Assembly: GCA_023439425.1 (NCBI GenBank)
Contig: JAEXNZ010000520.1
Location: 1-11,323, forward strand
DNA: 11,323 bases
Source of the DNA: Pseudomonadota bacterium
Lineage (GTDB): Bacteria; Pseudomonadota; Gammaproteobacteria; Xanthomonadales; Xanthomonadaceae
Direction of reading: 5' to 3'
The notes beneath the pieces were generated by a model. The model had not been told where the DNA came from, ran no database searches, and saw only the letters and a list, made by a program, of their open reading frames with translations. This document shows, in pieces, positions 5,281-11,323 of this stretch. Made by a program: the position numbers and the translations under genes. Within the stretch, counting starts at the first letter, position 1; each line of letters opens with the position of its first letter.

Positions 5281-7494
5281 CTACCAGTTGGCCCTCAAGC
5301 CCAGCTGTGCGGTGACCTCGCGGAATCCATCCTGGCCGCGCTGCACCCCCATGTCGCCCCAGGCACTCCAGCGGCCCGCGTAGCGGATCTGAGCGCCGGC
5401 ACGCAGTTCATAGCGGTTCTGTGGCAGCGCGCCCTCCAGGCGCTCGTCGTTGAAGTTCATCGCGTTCTTGTCACCCCCATGCAACCAGTGCAGTTCGGCA
5501 AAGGGTTCCACGCGGTTGCCTTCTATTGCCAAGGGCCTGCCGGAGAGACGCACGCCCGCGCGGGTACCCAGTTGACTGCCATCGGCTCGGCGCACGCGTG
5601 TGCCGTTGGCCTCGCGGTGCTCGCTCTGGCGAGCATCGGCCCAGGTCAGCTGCAGTTGCGGCTCCAGCATCACCGCCGTACGGGGCCATTCGGCCAGTTG
5701 CAGGCGGTATCCGGCTTCCAGCGAAACTTCAGCCTGGCGGCTGTCATAACGCTCTTCGGGCAGGTCTTCGCCGTTCACGCGGTTGCGGAAGCGTGCGTAC
5801 TGGGCCCAGCTGTCCAGCCAGGCACCGCTGCGCTGTTCTGGATGCTGCTGCCAGGTGGCGTAGATGCCGCCGCTGGTGCCGGTCACGCGGCCCTTGGCTT
5901 GATAGCCATCCAAACGTGAGGTGACGCGGTTGTCGCTGCGACCGCTGCCGGCCATCAGTCCAATCCGGAGGTTGTCGCCTTGGCCAAGTTGCAACAAGTC
6001 GGTCCCTGCCTGGAACACGTGGGTATCCCCGTTCACCCGCAACTGCCGACCGACCACGCCATAGCGCAGCTGCTGCGTGCCCACGCGCGCCCACACGGCG
6101 CGATCCTGTGCACCCATACGGTCGTGGAGACGTACATTGAACATCTGTGCGGCAGCGGCCTGGTTCGCCAGGTAAGCGCCGGGTTCGGGGCGGAGGACCG
6201 GCTCTGGATCGGGGTCAGGATCGGGATCGACAGGCAGGCATTCCGGCAAGGCAGGATCGATGTCGCAAGGATCTGATGCGGTTGACCGAAGATACCAGTG
6301 GCCGTCGTCCGGGTTGCTTACCGCGCCTTTGTGCAGCAGATACTCATGCGTGCCTGCCACTACACGTCCTTCCAGAACATAGCGGCCCTGCGAGTCTCCA
6401 TTCGCTTCGATCAGTCGGATGCCTTCAACCGTGGCCGCACCGGTGCCCCCTGCGTTGTTGACCGATATCCGGAAATCACCATCGTTGATCCTCGCCACGA
6501 TGATCCGGTCGGTTGGGGAGGCGTCGCCACCGAGCACGGTATTGAACACCAGGTGCCCGCCGACGGCAGTGCTGAGCAGGTTGGCGGTCACGTTCAATGT
6601 GTTGAACCGCGCGCCGTCACCGAGGATGATCGAACCGCCGTCGAATGTGGAGGTCTGAATTGAAGAATCGCCGGTCAGCGTCCATTGCGCCCCGTTCCTC
6701 AATGCCAACGTTGTGAGGTTGTTCGCCGTGCCTTGCCAGGTCGCGTTGCTGAGTTCGGCTCGGACAAGGGCATCCTGAATCACGGAGATGTCGCCGGACA
6801 ACTGGCTGTCTTCAACGTTGAAGGCCACGGTCTGGGACGGCGCGTCTACCCGCAGCAGTTCTGAGCCTACAAGCTGCGATTCATTACGGATGTTGATCGT
6901 CTGCAGCTGTCCAGGCTGGGATGAGGCATCGATGAGCAGCGCAGTGCCGCTGGTTTGTATCTGGCTGCGGTCAAGCTCAAGCACTGCGGTTCCTTGCAGA
7001 ATTGCACCGTTCAATGGCGACTGGGTTTTAGTATTGGTCAGCCGCGCGGACGCATTGCGCAGAAACAGCGCGCTATCGTTCGCTTCGATCATGGAGTCGG
7101 CCATGTCCACTTGGATGCCATTGGCCACATCTGCGATCAGCGACATACCGTTCTGTCCTCGGATGACGCTGTTGGCACTGATGTTCACAGCGCCGCTGCG
7201 CGCTATCGCGATCGCGGTACCAGTGGACTCCACGCGCCCGGAGGCCACCGCAATCTGAGCGGGTTGATTGGCGAAGATGCCCCTGGTTTGTGCTCCAGGG
7301 GAGACAATGAGGCTACCCCCGTTGGCCACGTTCCAGCTTTCAACAGGATCACCGGCATTGATGGTGTGGGTTCCGCCGGCGGGCACGTCACCGGCGTGCA
7401 CCATTCCTGGCAGACTGGCCATTGCGAGGGACAGCATTCGCAGCCGCAGACGAGCGGTCGGGTTGGCAGAGTACGGGTTCGGGGCAGCGTTCAT
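5281..7494 (-). CDS. Type Va autotransporter with pertactin-like beta-helix passenger
   Basis: A 737-residue secreted outer-membrane protein. Residues 15-35 form a signal peptide (RLRLR, then a hydrophobic core, probable cleavage after MVHA). Residues 36 to about 300 are Ser/Asn/Gly-rich repeats that look like a right-handed beta-helix passenger. A pertactin-like autochaperone block follows, GGHLVFNTVLGGDASPTDR (312-330) and VNNAGGTGA (345-353). After it come a Cys410...Cys419 pair, an Asp-Pro repeat linker (about 423-431) and an autotransporter beta-barrel (about 460-737) ending in RANW with a terminal aromatic residue, as barrel assembly requires. I chose the ATG at 7494 because the signal peptide follows it and GAGG lies five bases upstream; the open frame continues to 7812 without signs of coding. 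The passenger DNA is clearly lower in GC (6841-6900 is about 53% by hand count, against about 72% for 8281-8340 in tex). Likely roles are adhesion or biofilm; no catalytic motif was seen. Confidence 0.9.
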   Translation of the reverse strand: MNAAPNPYSANPTARLRLRMLSLAMASLPGMVHAGDVPAGGTHTINAGDPVESWNVANGGSLIVSPGAQTRGIFANQPAQIAVASGRVESTGTAIAIARSGAVNISANSVIRGQNGMSLIADVANGIQVDMADSMIEANDSALFLRNASARLTNTKTQSPLNGAILQGTAVLELDRSQIQTSGTALLIDASSQPGQLQTINIRNESQLVGSELLRVDAPSQTVAFNVEDSQLSGDISVIQDALVRAELSNATWQGTANNLTTLALRNGAQWTLTGDSSIQTSTFDGGSIILGDGARFNTLNVTANLLSTAVGGHLVFNTVLGGDASPTDRIIVARINDGDFRISVNNAGGTGAATVEGIRLIEANGDSQGRYVLEGRVVAGTHEYLLHKGAVSNPDDGHWYLRSTASDPCDIDPALPECLPVDPDPDPDPEPVLRPEPGAYLANQAAAAQMFNVRLHDRMGAQDRAVWARVGTQQLRYGVVGRQLRVNGDTHVFQAGTDLLQLGQGDNLRIGLMAGSGRSDNRVTSRLDGYQAKGRVTGTSGGIYATWQQHPEQRSGAWLDSWAQYARFRNRVNGEDLPEERYDSRQAEVSLEAGYRLQLAEWPRTAVMLEPQLQLTWADARQSEHREANGTRVRRADGSQLGTRAGVRLSGRPLAIEGNRVEPFAELHWLHGGDKNAMNFNDERLEGALPQNRYELRAGAQIRYAGRWSAWGDMGVQRGQDGFREVTAQLGLRANW

Positions 7495-7811
7495 GAGAGC
7501 CTCGCGCGTGACGGGGGTGAGCGACTCAAGCCGACGCTGCGGCACGCCCGTGCACGCAGAACCGGTCTGACCGAAGCAACAGGGCTGCCGGCGTTTGCCG
7601 GCCCCCGCACCGTCACGTAGTTCCGCGCCGTCACCCGTGAGGGTCCCCGTCGACGTGGCGTACACGATGCTGTGCGTAATGGACGCCGATGTAGGTGAAT
7701 TGCAGGTGAAATCGTCCTCGACAGGTTCTGCGGCACCTGTCAACGGGTTCCCCCCGGCCCTGCGCATTGCCACAATCGGGGTTTTCCGCACAGCGGCCCC
7801 GGCCGGAAGCA
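7495..7811. promoter_or_regulatory. Divergent spacer between the autotransporter gene and tex
   Basis: These 317 bp hold no gene that I can support. They carry a 7-bp inverted repeat, GACAGGT (7720-7726) and ACCTGTC (7735-7741), and AGGTGAA twice at 7693-7699 and 7704-7710, one helical turn apart. A minus-strand TTGACA (7743-7738) overlaps the inverted repeat but has no good -10 at 16-18 bp. GCCGGC occurs twice around GTTT at 7587-7602. Promoters for both flanking genes should lie here. Assigning any of these repeats to a regulator is speculation. Confidence 0.35.
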
Positions 7812-10181
7812 ATGTCAGATACCAAGCTCGCCCTGCAGATCGCCCAGACCATCGCCGATGAGATCGGTGCCCAGACCGCCCAGGCCCGCGCCGCCATCGC
7901 GCTGCTGGACGAAGGTGCCAGCGTTCCGTTCATCGCGCGCTACCGCAAGGAAGTCACCGGTGGCCTGGATGACACCCAGCTGCGCAACCTGGAAACCCGC
8001 CTGACCTACCTGCGCGAGCTGGAAGACCGCCGCGCGGCGGTGCTGGCCAGCATTGACGAGCCGGGCCAGCTGAGCGACGAGCTGCGCGCGGAGATCCTCG
8101 GTGCGGACACCAAATCGCGCCTGGAAGATCTGTATCTGCCGTACAAGCCCAAGCGCCGCACCCGCGCGCAGATTGCCCGTGAAGCCGGGCTGGAACCGCT
8201 GGCGGACGGCCTGCTGGCCGACCCCAGCCAGGATCCGCAGCAGTTTGCCGCCGGCTTCGTCGACGCCGAAAAGGGCGTGGCCGACGTCAAGGCCGCGCTG
8301 GAAGGGGCCCGTGCCATCCTGATGGAGCGCTGGGGCGAAGACGCCACCTTGGTCGGCGAACTGCGCGGCTGGCTGGGCGAGCACGGGGTGATCCGCGCTC
8401 GCGTGGCCGAAGGCAAGGAAGAGCAGGGGGCCAAGTACCGCGACTACTTCGAGCATGCAGAATCGCTGGCGAAGATTCCCTCGCACCGCCTGTTGGCGCT
8501 GTTCCGCGCACGCCGCGAGGAGATTCTGTTCCTGGAGCTCGACCCGGGCAGCGATGCCGAAGCTGGGCACGTATATGCCGAAGGCCGCGTGGCCTTCAAC
8601 GCCGGCATCCGCGATGCCGGCCGCCCCGGCGACCGCTGGCTGCTGGATGCCTGTCGACTGACCTGGCGCGCCAAGCTGCACATGCATCTGCTGTTGGACC
8701 TGTTCAACCAGGCCCGGGAAAAGGCCGAAGCCGAGGCGATCTCGGTGTTCGGCGACAACCTCAAGGACCTGCTGCTGGCAGCACCGGCCGGGCCGAAGGC
8801 CGTGCTCGGCTTGGACCCGGGTATCCGCACCGGCTGCAAGATCGCCGTAGTCGATGCCACCGGCAAGCTGGTCGCGACCGACACCATCTACCCGCATGAG
8901 CCCAAGCGTCAGTGGGAGCAGTCGCTGCAGACGATCAAGCATCTGTGCGCCAAGCACAACGTCGACCTGATCGCGATCGGCAACGGCACCGCCAGCCGTG
9001 AAACCGACAAACTGGCCGGTGAAGCGATCAAGCTGCTGGGCGAAGCCAAACTGCAGAAAATCGTGGTCAGCGAAGCGGGAGCCTCGGTGTACTCTGCCTC
9101 CGAATTCGCTGCCAAGGAGTTCCCGGGCCTGGACGTGTCGCTGCGCGGTGCCGTGTCGATCGCGCGTCGCCTGCAGGATCCGCTGGCTGAACTGGTCAAG
9201 ATCGAGCCGAAGGCCATCGGTGTGGGCCAGTACCAGCATGACGTCGACCAGTACCGCCTGGCGCGCGCGCTGGATGCGCGCGTGGAAGACTGCGTGAATG
9301 CGGTGGGCGTGTTCGTCAACACTGCCTCGGCGGCGCTGCTGTCGCGCGTGTCCGGCCTGTCCTCCACCGTGGCCGAGAACATCGTGCGCCACCGCGACGA
9401 GAACGGGCCGTTCAAGCGTCGCAAGGACCTGCTGAAGGTGCCGCGCCTGGGCGACAAGACCTTTGAACAATGCGCGGGCTTCCTGCGCATTGCCGATGGC
9501 GACCAGCCGCTGGATGCCTCGTCGGTGCACCCGGAAGCGTATCCGGTGGTGGAGCGCATCGTCGCTGTCACCGCACGCCCGATCAAGGCGCTGATCGGTG
9601 ATGGCAGCTTCCTGCGCGGGTTGAAGGCCGAGCAGTTCACCGATGAAACCTTTGGTGTGCCGACCGTGCGCGACATCCTGAAGGAACTGGAAAAGCCCGG
9701 CCGTGACCCGCGCCCGGAGTTCAAGGCGGCGCGCTTCGCCGACGGCGTGGAAGAGATCAAGGACCTGCGCCCGGGCATGGTGCTGGAAGGCGTGGTCAGC
9801 AACGTCGCCGCGTTCGGTGCGTTCGTCGACATTGGCGTGCACCAGGATGGCCTGATCCACATTTCGGCGTTGTCCGACACCTACGTCAAAGACCCGCGCG
9901 ACGTGGTCAAGGCCGGCGACATCGTCAAGGTCAAGGTGCTGGAAGTGGATGTGGCGCGCAAGCGCATCGCCTTGACCCGTCGTCTGGAGGACAGCCCGGC
10001 ACCGGCCAAGGCTCCGGTCGAACGTGATGCACGGCCGACCGGTGGTGGCGGTCGTCGCGACGGTGGCGGCCCGCGTCCTGGAGGGCGTCCGCAGGGCGGC
10101 GGCCCGCGCCCGGGCACCTCGGCACCCCCCGCCAACAACGCGCTGGCTGACGCGTTTGCCCGGGCCAAACGCGGTAACTGA
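7812..10181 (+). CDS. tex: Tex (YhgF) family RNA-binding transcription accessory protein
   Basis: A 789-residue cytoplasmic nucleic-acid-binding protein of the Tex family, the bacterial relatives of eukaryotic Spt6 that associate with transcription. Domains in order: N-terminal helical region with FIARYRKEVTGGLDD (40-54); YqgF/RNase H-like domain from about 328 (AVLGLDPGIRTGCKIAVVD); the conserved VGQYQHDV block (471-478) and EDCVNAVGVFVNTAS (492-506); a helix-hairpin-helix region (about 512-560); and an S1 RNA-binding domain (about 653-725, with GMVLEGVVSNVAAFGAFVDIG split over 655-675). The tail (741-772) is Gly/Arg/Pro-rich with GGGPRPG twice (751-757, 762-768) and probably adds unspecific RNA affinity. 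The length fits E. coli YhgF (773). ATG 7812 has GGAAG at 7804-7808; an in-frame TTG at 7767 is rejected. The gene appears monocistronic, with a terminator after it. Confidence 0.96.
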   Translation: MSDTKLALQIAQTIADEIGAQTAQARAAIALLDEGASVPFIARYRKEVTGGLDDTQLRNLETRLTYLRELEDRRAAVLASIDEPGQLSDELRAEILGADTKSRLEDLYLPYKPKRRTRAQIAREAGLEPLADGLLADPSQDPQQFAAGFVDAEKGVADVKAALEGARAILMERWGEDATLVGELRGWLGEHGVIRARVAEGKEEQGAKYRDYFEHAESLAKIPSHRLLALFRARREEILFLELDPGSDAEAGHVYAEGRVAFNAGIRDAGRPGDRWLLDACRLTWRAKLHMHLLLDLFNQAREKAEAEAISVFGDNLKDLLLAAPAGPKAVLGLDPGIRTGCKIAVVDATGKLVATDTIYPHEPKRQWEQSLQTIKHLCAKHNVDLIAIGNGTASRETDKLAGEAIKLLGEAKLQKIVVSEAGASVYSASEFAAKEFPGLDVSLRGAVSIARRLQDPLAELVKIEPKAIGVGQYQHDVDQYRLARALDARVEDCVNAVGVFVNTASAALLSRVSGLSSTVAENIVRHRDENGPFKRRKDLLKVPRLGDKTFEQCAGFLRIADGDQPLDASSVHPEAYPVVERIVAVTARPIKALIGDGSFLRGLKAEQFTDETFGVPTVRDILKELEKPGRDPRPEFKAARFADGVEEIKDLRPGMVLEGVVSNVAAFGAFVDIGVHQDGLIHISALSDTYVKDPRDVVKAGDIVKVKVLEVDVARKRIALTRRLEDSPAPAKAPVERDARPTGGGGRRDGGGPRPGGRPQGGGPRPGTSAPPANNALADAFARAKRGN

Positions 10182-10199
10182 ACCCGCGTTTGTCCTGAT

Positions 10200-10230
10200 C
10201 ACAGGCCGCCTTCGGGGCGGCCTGTGTCGT
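10200..10230 (+). terminator. Intrinsic terminator of tex
   Basis: An 11-bp GC-rich stem, CACAGGCCGCC (10200-10210) with GGCGGCCTGTG (10216-10226), around a TTCGG loop, lies 18 bases after the tex stop and is followed by TCGTTT. This is a typical strong hairpin with a short T-rich end. Confidence 0.85.
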
Positions 10231-10243
10231 TTGCGGAGGCGCG

Positions 10244-10276
10244 TTGACAGAAGTTTGATCACGCTTTGCATTCAAT
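10244..10276 (+). promoter_or_regulatory. Possible sigma-70 promoter of the PAS sensor gene
   Basis: A perfect TTGACA (10244-10249) follows the tex terminator. At 17 bp spacing the -10 is poor (TGCATT, 10267-10272), and the better-looking TTCAAT (10271-10276) is 21 bp away. The AT-rich stretch and the position between a terminator and the leader ORF support a promoter here, but the -10 is uncertain. Confidence 0.4.
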
Positions 10277-10308
10277 CCCTGTACGCTGCGAACTGGCGGA
10301 GGGGCCAG

Positions 10309-10389
10309 ATGACAGAACAGCAGGCACGGCAGTGCAGTCCGGTCGAGGGTGGGGCGGGAAGCCGCGCCTGCACGGTGGCGCGCGCGTGA
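10309..10389 (+). CDS. Short leader ORF (26 residues) or displaced N terminus of the PAS sensor
   Basis: The ATG at 10309 has the best ribosome-binding site of this region (GGAGG at 10298-10302, six bases upstream). It opens a 26-codon frame, MTEQQARQCSPVEGG... ending VARA, whose TGA at 10387-10389 overlaps the GTG (10386) of the PAS frame as GTGA. The peptide matches nothing I recognise. It could be a real leader peptide that couples translation into the sensor gene. Alternatively it is the true N terminus of the sensor, shifted by two bases in the GC repeat at 10378-10386: removing one GC unit joins the two frames without a stop. Both readings rest on the sequence only. Confidence 0.4.
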   Translation: MTEQQARQCSPVEGGAGSRACTVARA

Positions 10390-11323
10390 CGCCGCAGGCC
10401 GCCTTGTTGGATGCGCAGGCTGCCCTGCAGGCGGAGGCCGAGGAACGCCGTCGGCTGGAAATGATCATCGACGGCACCGGCATGGGCAGTTGGGAATGGA
10501 ACTGCCGCACCGACCAGATGCAGGTCAACGAGCGCTGGGCGCAGATCGTCGGTTACACCCGTGAGGAGCTGGCTCCCATCACGGCGGACACCTTCCTGCA
10601 GCTGGCGCATCCCGACGACGTGGCGCAGTCCAATGCGCTGCTGCGGGAGCACTTGGCGGGGCGCACCGCGCAGTACGAAAGCCTGTGCCGGATGCGACAC
10701 AAGGATGGGCGCTGGATCTGGGTGCAGGACCGGGGCAGGGTGTACGAATGGGACGCGCAGGGCCGACCGCTGCGCATGGCCGGGGCGCATGCCGACGTGA
10801 GCGACCTGCAGAACGCCCGCCAGGACGCCGCCGATACCCGTCAGCGATTGCAGGCCGTGGTAGACGCCTCTGATGAAGTCGCGGTGATCGCGACCGATGT
10901 GCACGGGGTGGTCAACCTGTTCAACAGTGGCGCGCAGAAATTGCTGGGCTACACGCCGGAAGAGGTGATTGGCCGGGTCAATCCGGGCCTGTTCCACGAT
11001 CCGCATGAAATGCACGATTACCTGCAGCCCGAGGCCGATGCCGACGGTCGCGTGCCCACCGTGTTCGAGGCGCTGACCGCGCGCGCGGCTACCGGCACCT
11101 GGTCGCACCAGTGGACCTTTGTGCGCAAGGATGGCGAGCATCGCCAGGTGCAGCTGTCGATCAGCCCGCTCAATGGCGGCGACGGTCAGCGGATGGGGTA
11201 CGTCGGCATGGCGGTGGATCTGACCCCGCTGCTGGAAGTGCGCGAGCAGGCCCATCTGGCGGCGGAAAAGTTTGCCGGTGCCTTCAATTCAGCCGCGTTG
11301 GGCATGGCCCTGGTGTCACTGGA
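10386..11323 (+). CDS. Multi-PAS sensor protein, C terminus outside the window
   Basis: The frame is open to the right edge, giving 312 visible codons. After a short coiled-coil-like start (ALQAEAEERRRLEMIID, about 13-29) there is a PAS domain of the PAS_3 type at about 30-140, with WEWN (36-39), HPDD (75-78) and RMRHKDGRWIWVQDRG (102-117). A second PAS follows at about 155-280 (VNLFNSGAQKLLGYTPEEVIG, split over 176-196, and RKDGEHR at 247-253, ending YVGMAVDLT), and a third begins near 295 (FAGAFNSAALGMALV). In this family such arrays usually lead into GGDEF, GGDEF-EAL or histidine kinase modules, but none is visible, so the output is unknown. No membrane segment is seen in the N terminus, so it is probably cytoplasmic. 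The start is uncertain: the GTG at 10386 has no ribosome-binding site, GTG 10332 is also in frame, and ATG 10309 lies in another frame. Confidence 0.85.
   Translation, partial: MTPQAALLDAQAALQAEAEERRRLEMIIDGTGMGSWEWNCRTDQMQVNERWAQIVGYTREELAPITADTFLQLAHPDDVAQSNALLREHLAGRTAQYESLCRMRHKDGRWIWVQDRGRVYEWDAQGRPLRMAGAHADVSDLQNARQDAADTRQRLQAVVDASDEVAVIATDVHGVVNLFNSGAQKLLGYTPEEVIGRVNPGLFHDPHEMHDYLQPEADADGRVPTVFEALTARAATGTWSHQWTFVRKDGEHRQVQLSISPLNGGDGQRMGYVGMAVDLTPLLEVREQAHLAAEKFAGAFNSAALGMALVSL

Noticed and set aside
7495..7812. N-terminal extension of the autotransporter up to 7812
   Set aside because: A typical signal peptide starts just after the ATG at 7494, and the upstream segment has no secretion features and overlaps the divergent promoter region.
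7815..10271. An 818-codon open frame on the minus strand opposite tex
   Set aside because: Tex on the plus strand is unmistakable across this interval. The antisense product is low-complexity His/Gln/Arg-rich sequence typical of the shadow frame of a GC-rich gene.
1..11323. Mobile element, prophage, CRISPR array, toxin-antitoxin pair or tRNA
   Set aside because: No transposase, integrase, regular spaced repeats, paired toxin-antitoxin-like small genes or tRNA-like cloverleaf were found on reading both strands. The SMAG units are the only repeats of the mobile type.

Overview
The window looks like chromosome of a Xanthomonadaceae bacterium, most probably Stenotrophomonas. The evidence is high GC coding sequence, short GTAG...CTAC palindromes of the SMAG type described for S. 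maltophilia, and gene content (DUF1249, a class III PHA synthase pair, Tex, a PAS sensor) usual for that family. The genus is inferred from sequence style; no database search was run. I see no phage, insertion sequence, CRISPR array, tRNA or rRNA gene.

Layout from left to right: a DUF1249 (YqiB-like) gene and an MTH1/MutT-like Nudix hydrolase (45-1081, +). Next is a 327-bp gap (1082-1408) holding a SMAG hairpin, a cluster of DnaA-box-like sequences and a 12-bp palindrome. Then comes a tight three-gene cluster (1409-4085, +) of a CDP-alcohol phosphatidyltransferase (pssA-like), phaE and phaC, with both junctions being ATGA stop/start overlaps. PhaE and PhaC together form a class III polyhydroxyalkanoate synthase. 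The phaC stop codon lies inside the first of a cluster of SMAG repeats. After these come a 67-residue PspC-domain protein and an overlapping 161-residue protein with an HExxH motif (4238-4896), then a 71-residue protein of unknown function (5031-5246). A strong hairpin at 5248-5273 separates that gene from a convergent type Va autotransporter on the minus strand (7494-5281). A 317-bp divergent spacer leads into tex (7812-10181, +), which ends at a clear terminator. Last is a multi-PAS sensor protein cut by the right edge (10386 onward), whose start is unusual because a short leader ORF with a strong ribosome-binding site meets it at a (GC)n run.

Most of the window is ordinary core genome. The parts I would look at again are the DnaA-box cluster before pssA, the coupling of phospholipid synthesis with PHA synthase and the lysine-rich PhaE tail, the HExxH protein next to PspC, the SMAG duplication at the end of phaC, and the GC-repeat frame junction before the PAS sensor. 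I do not see convincing evidence of a wholly new multi-gene system.
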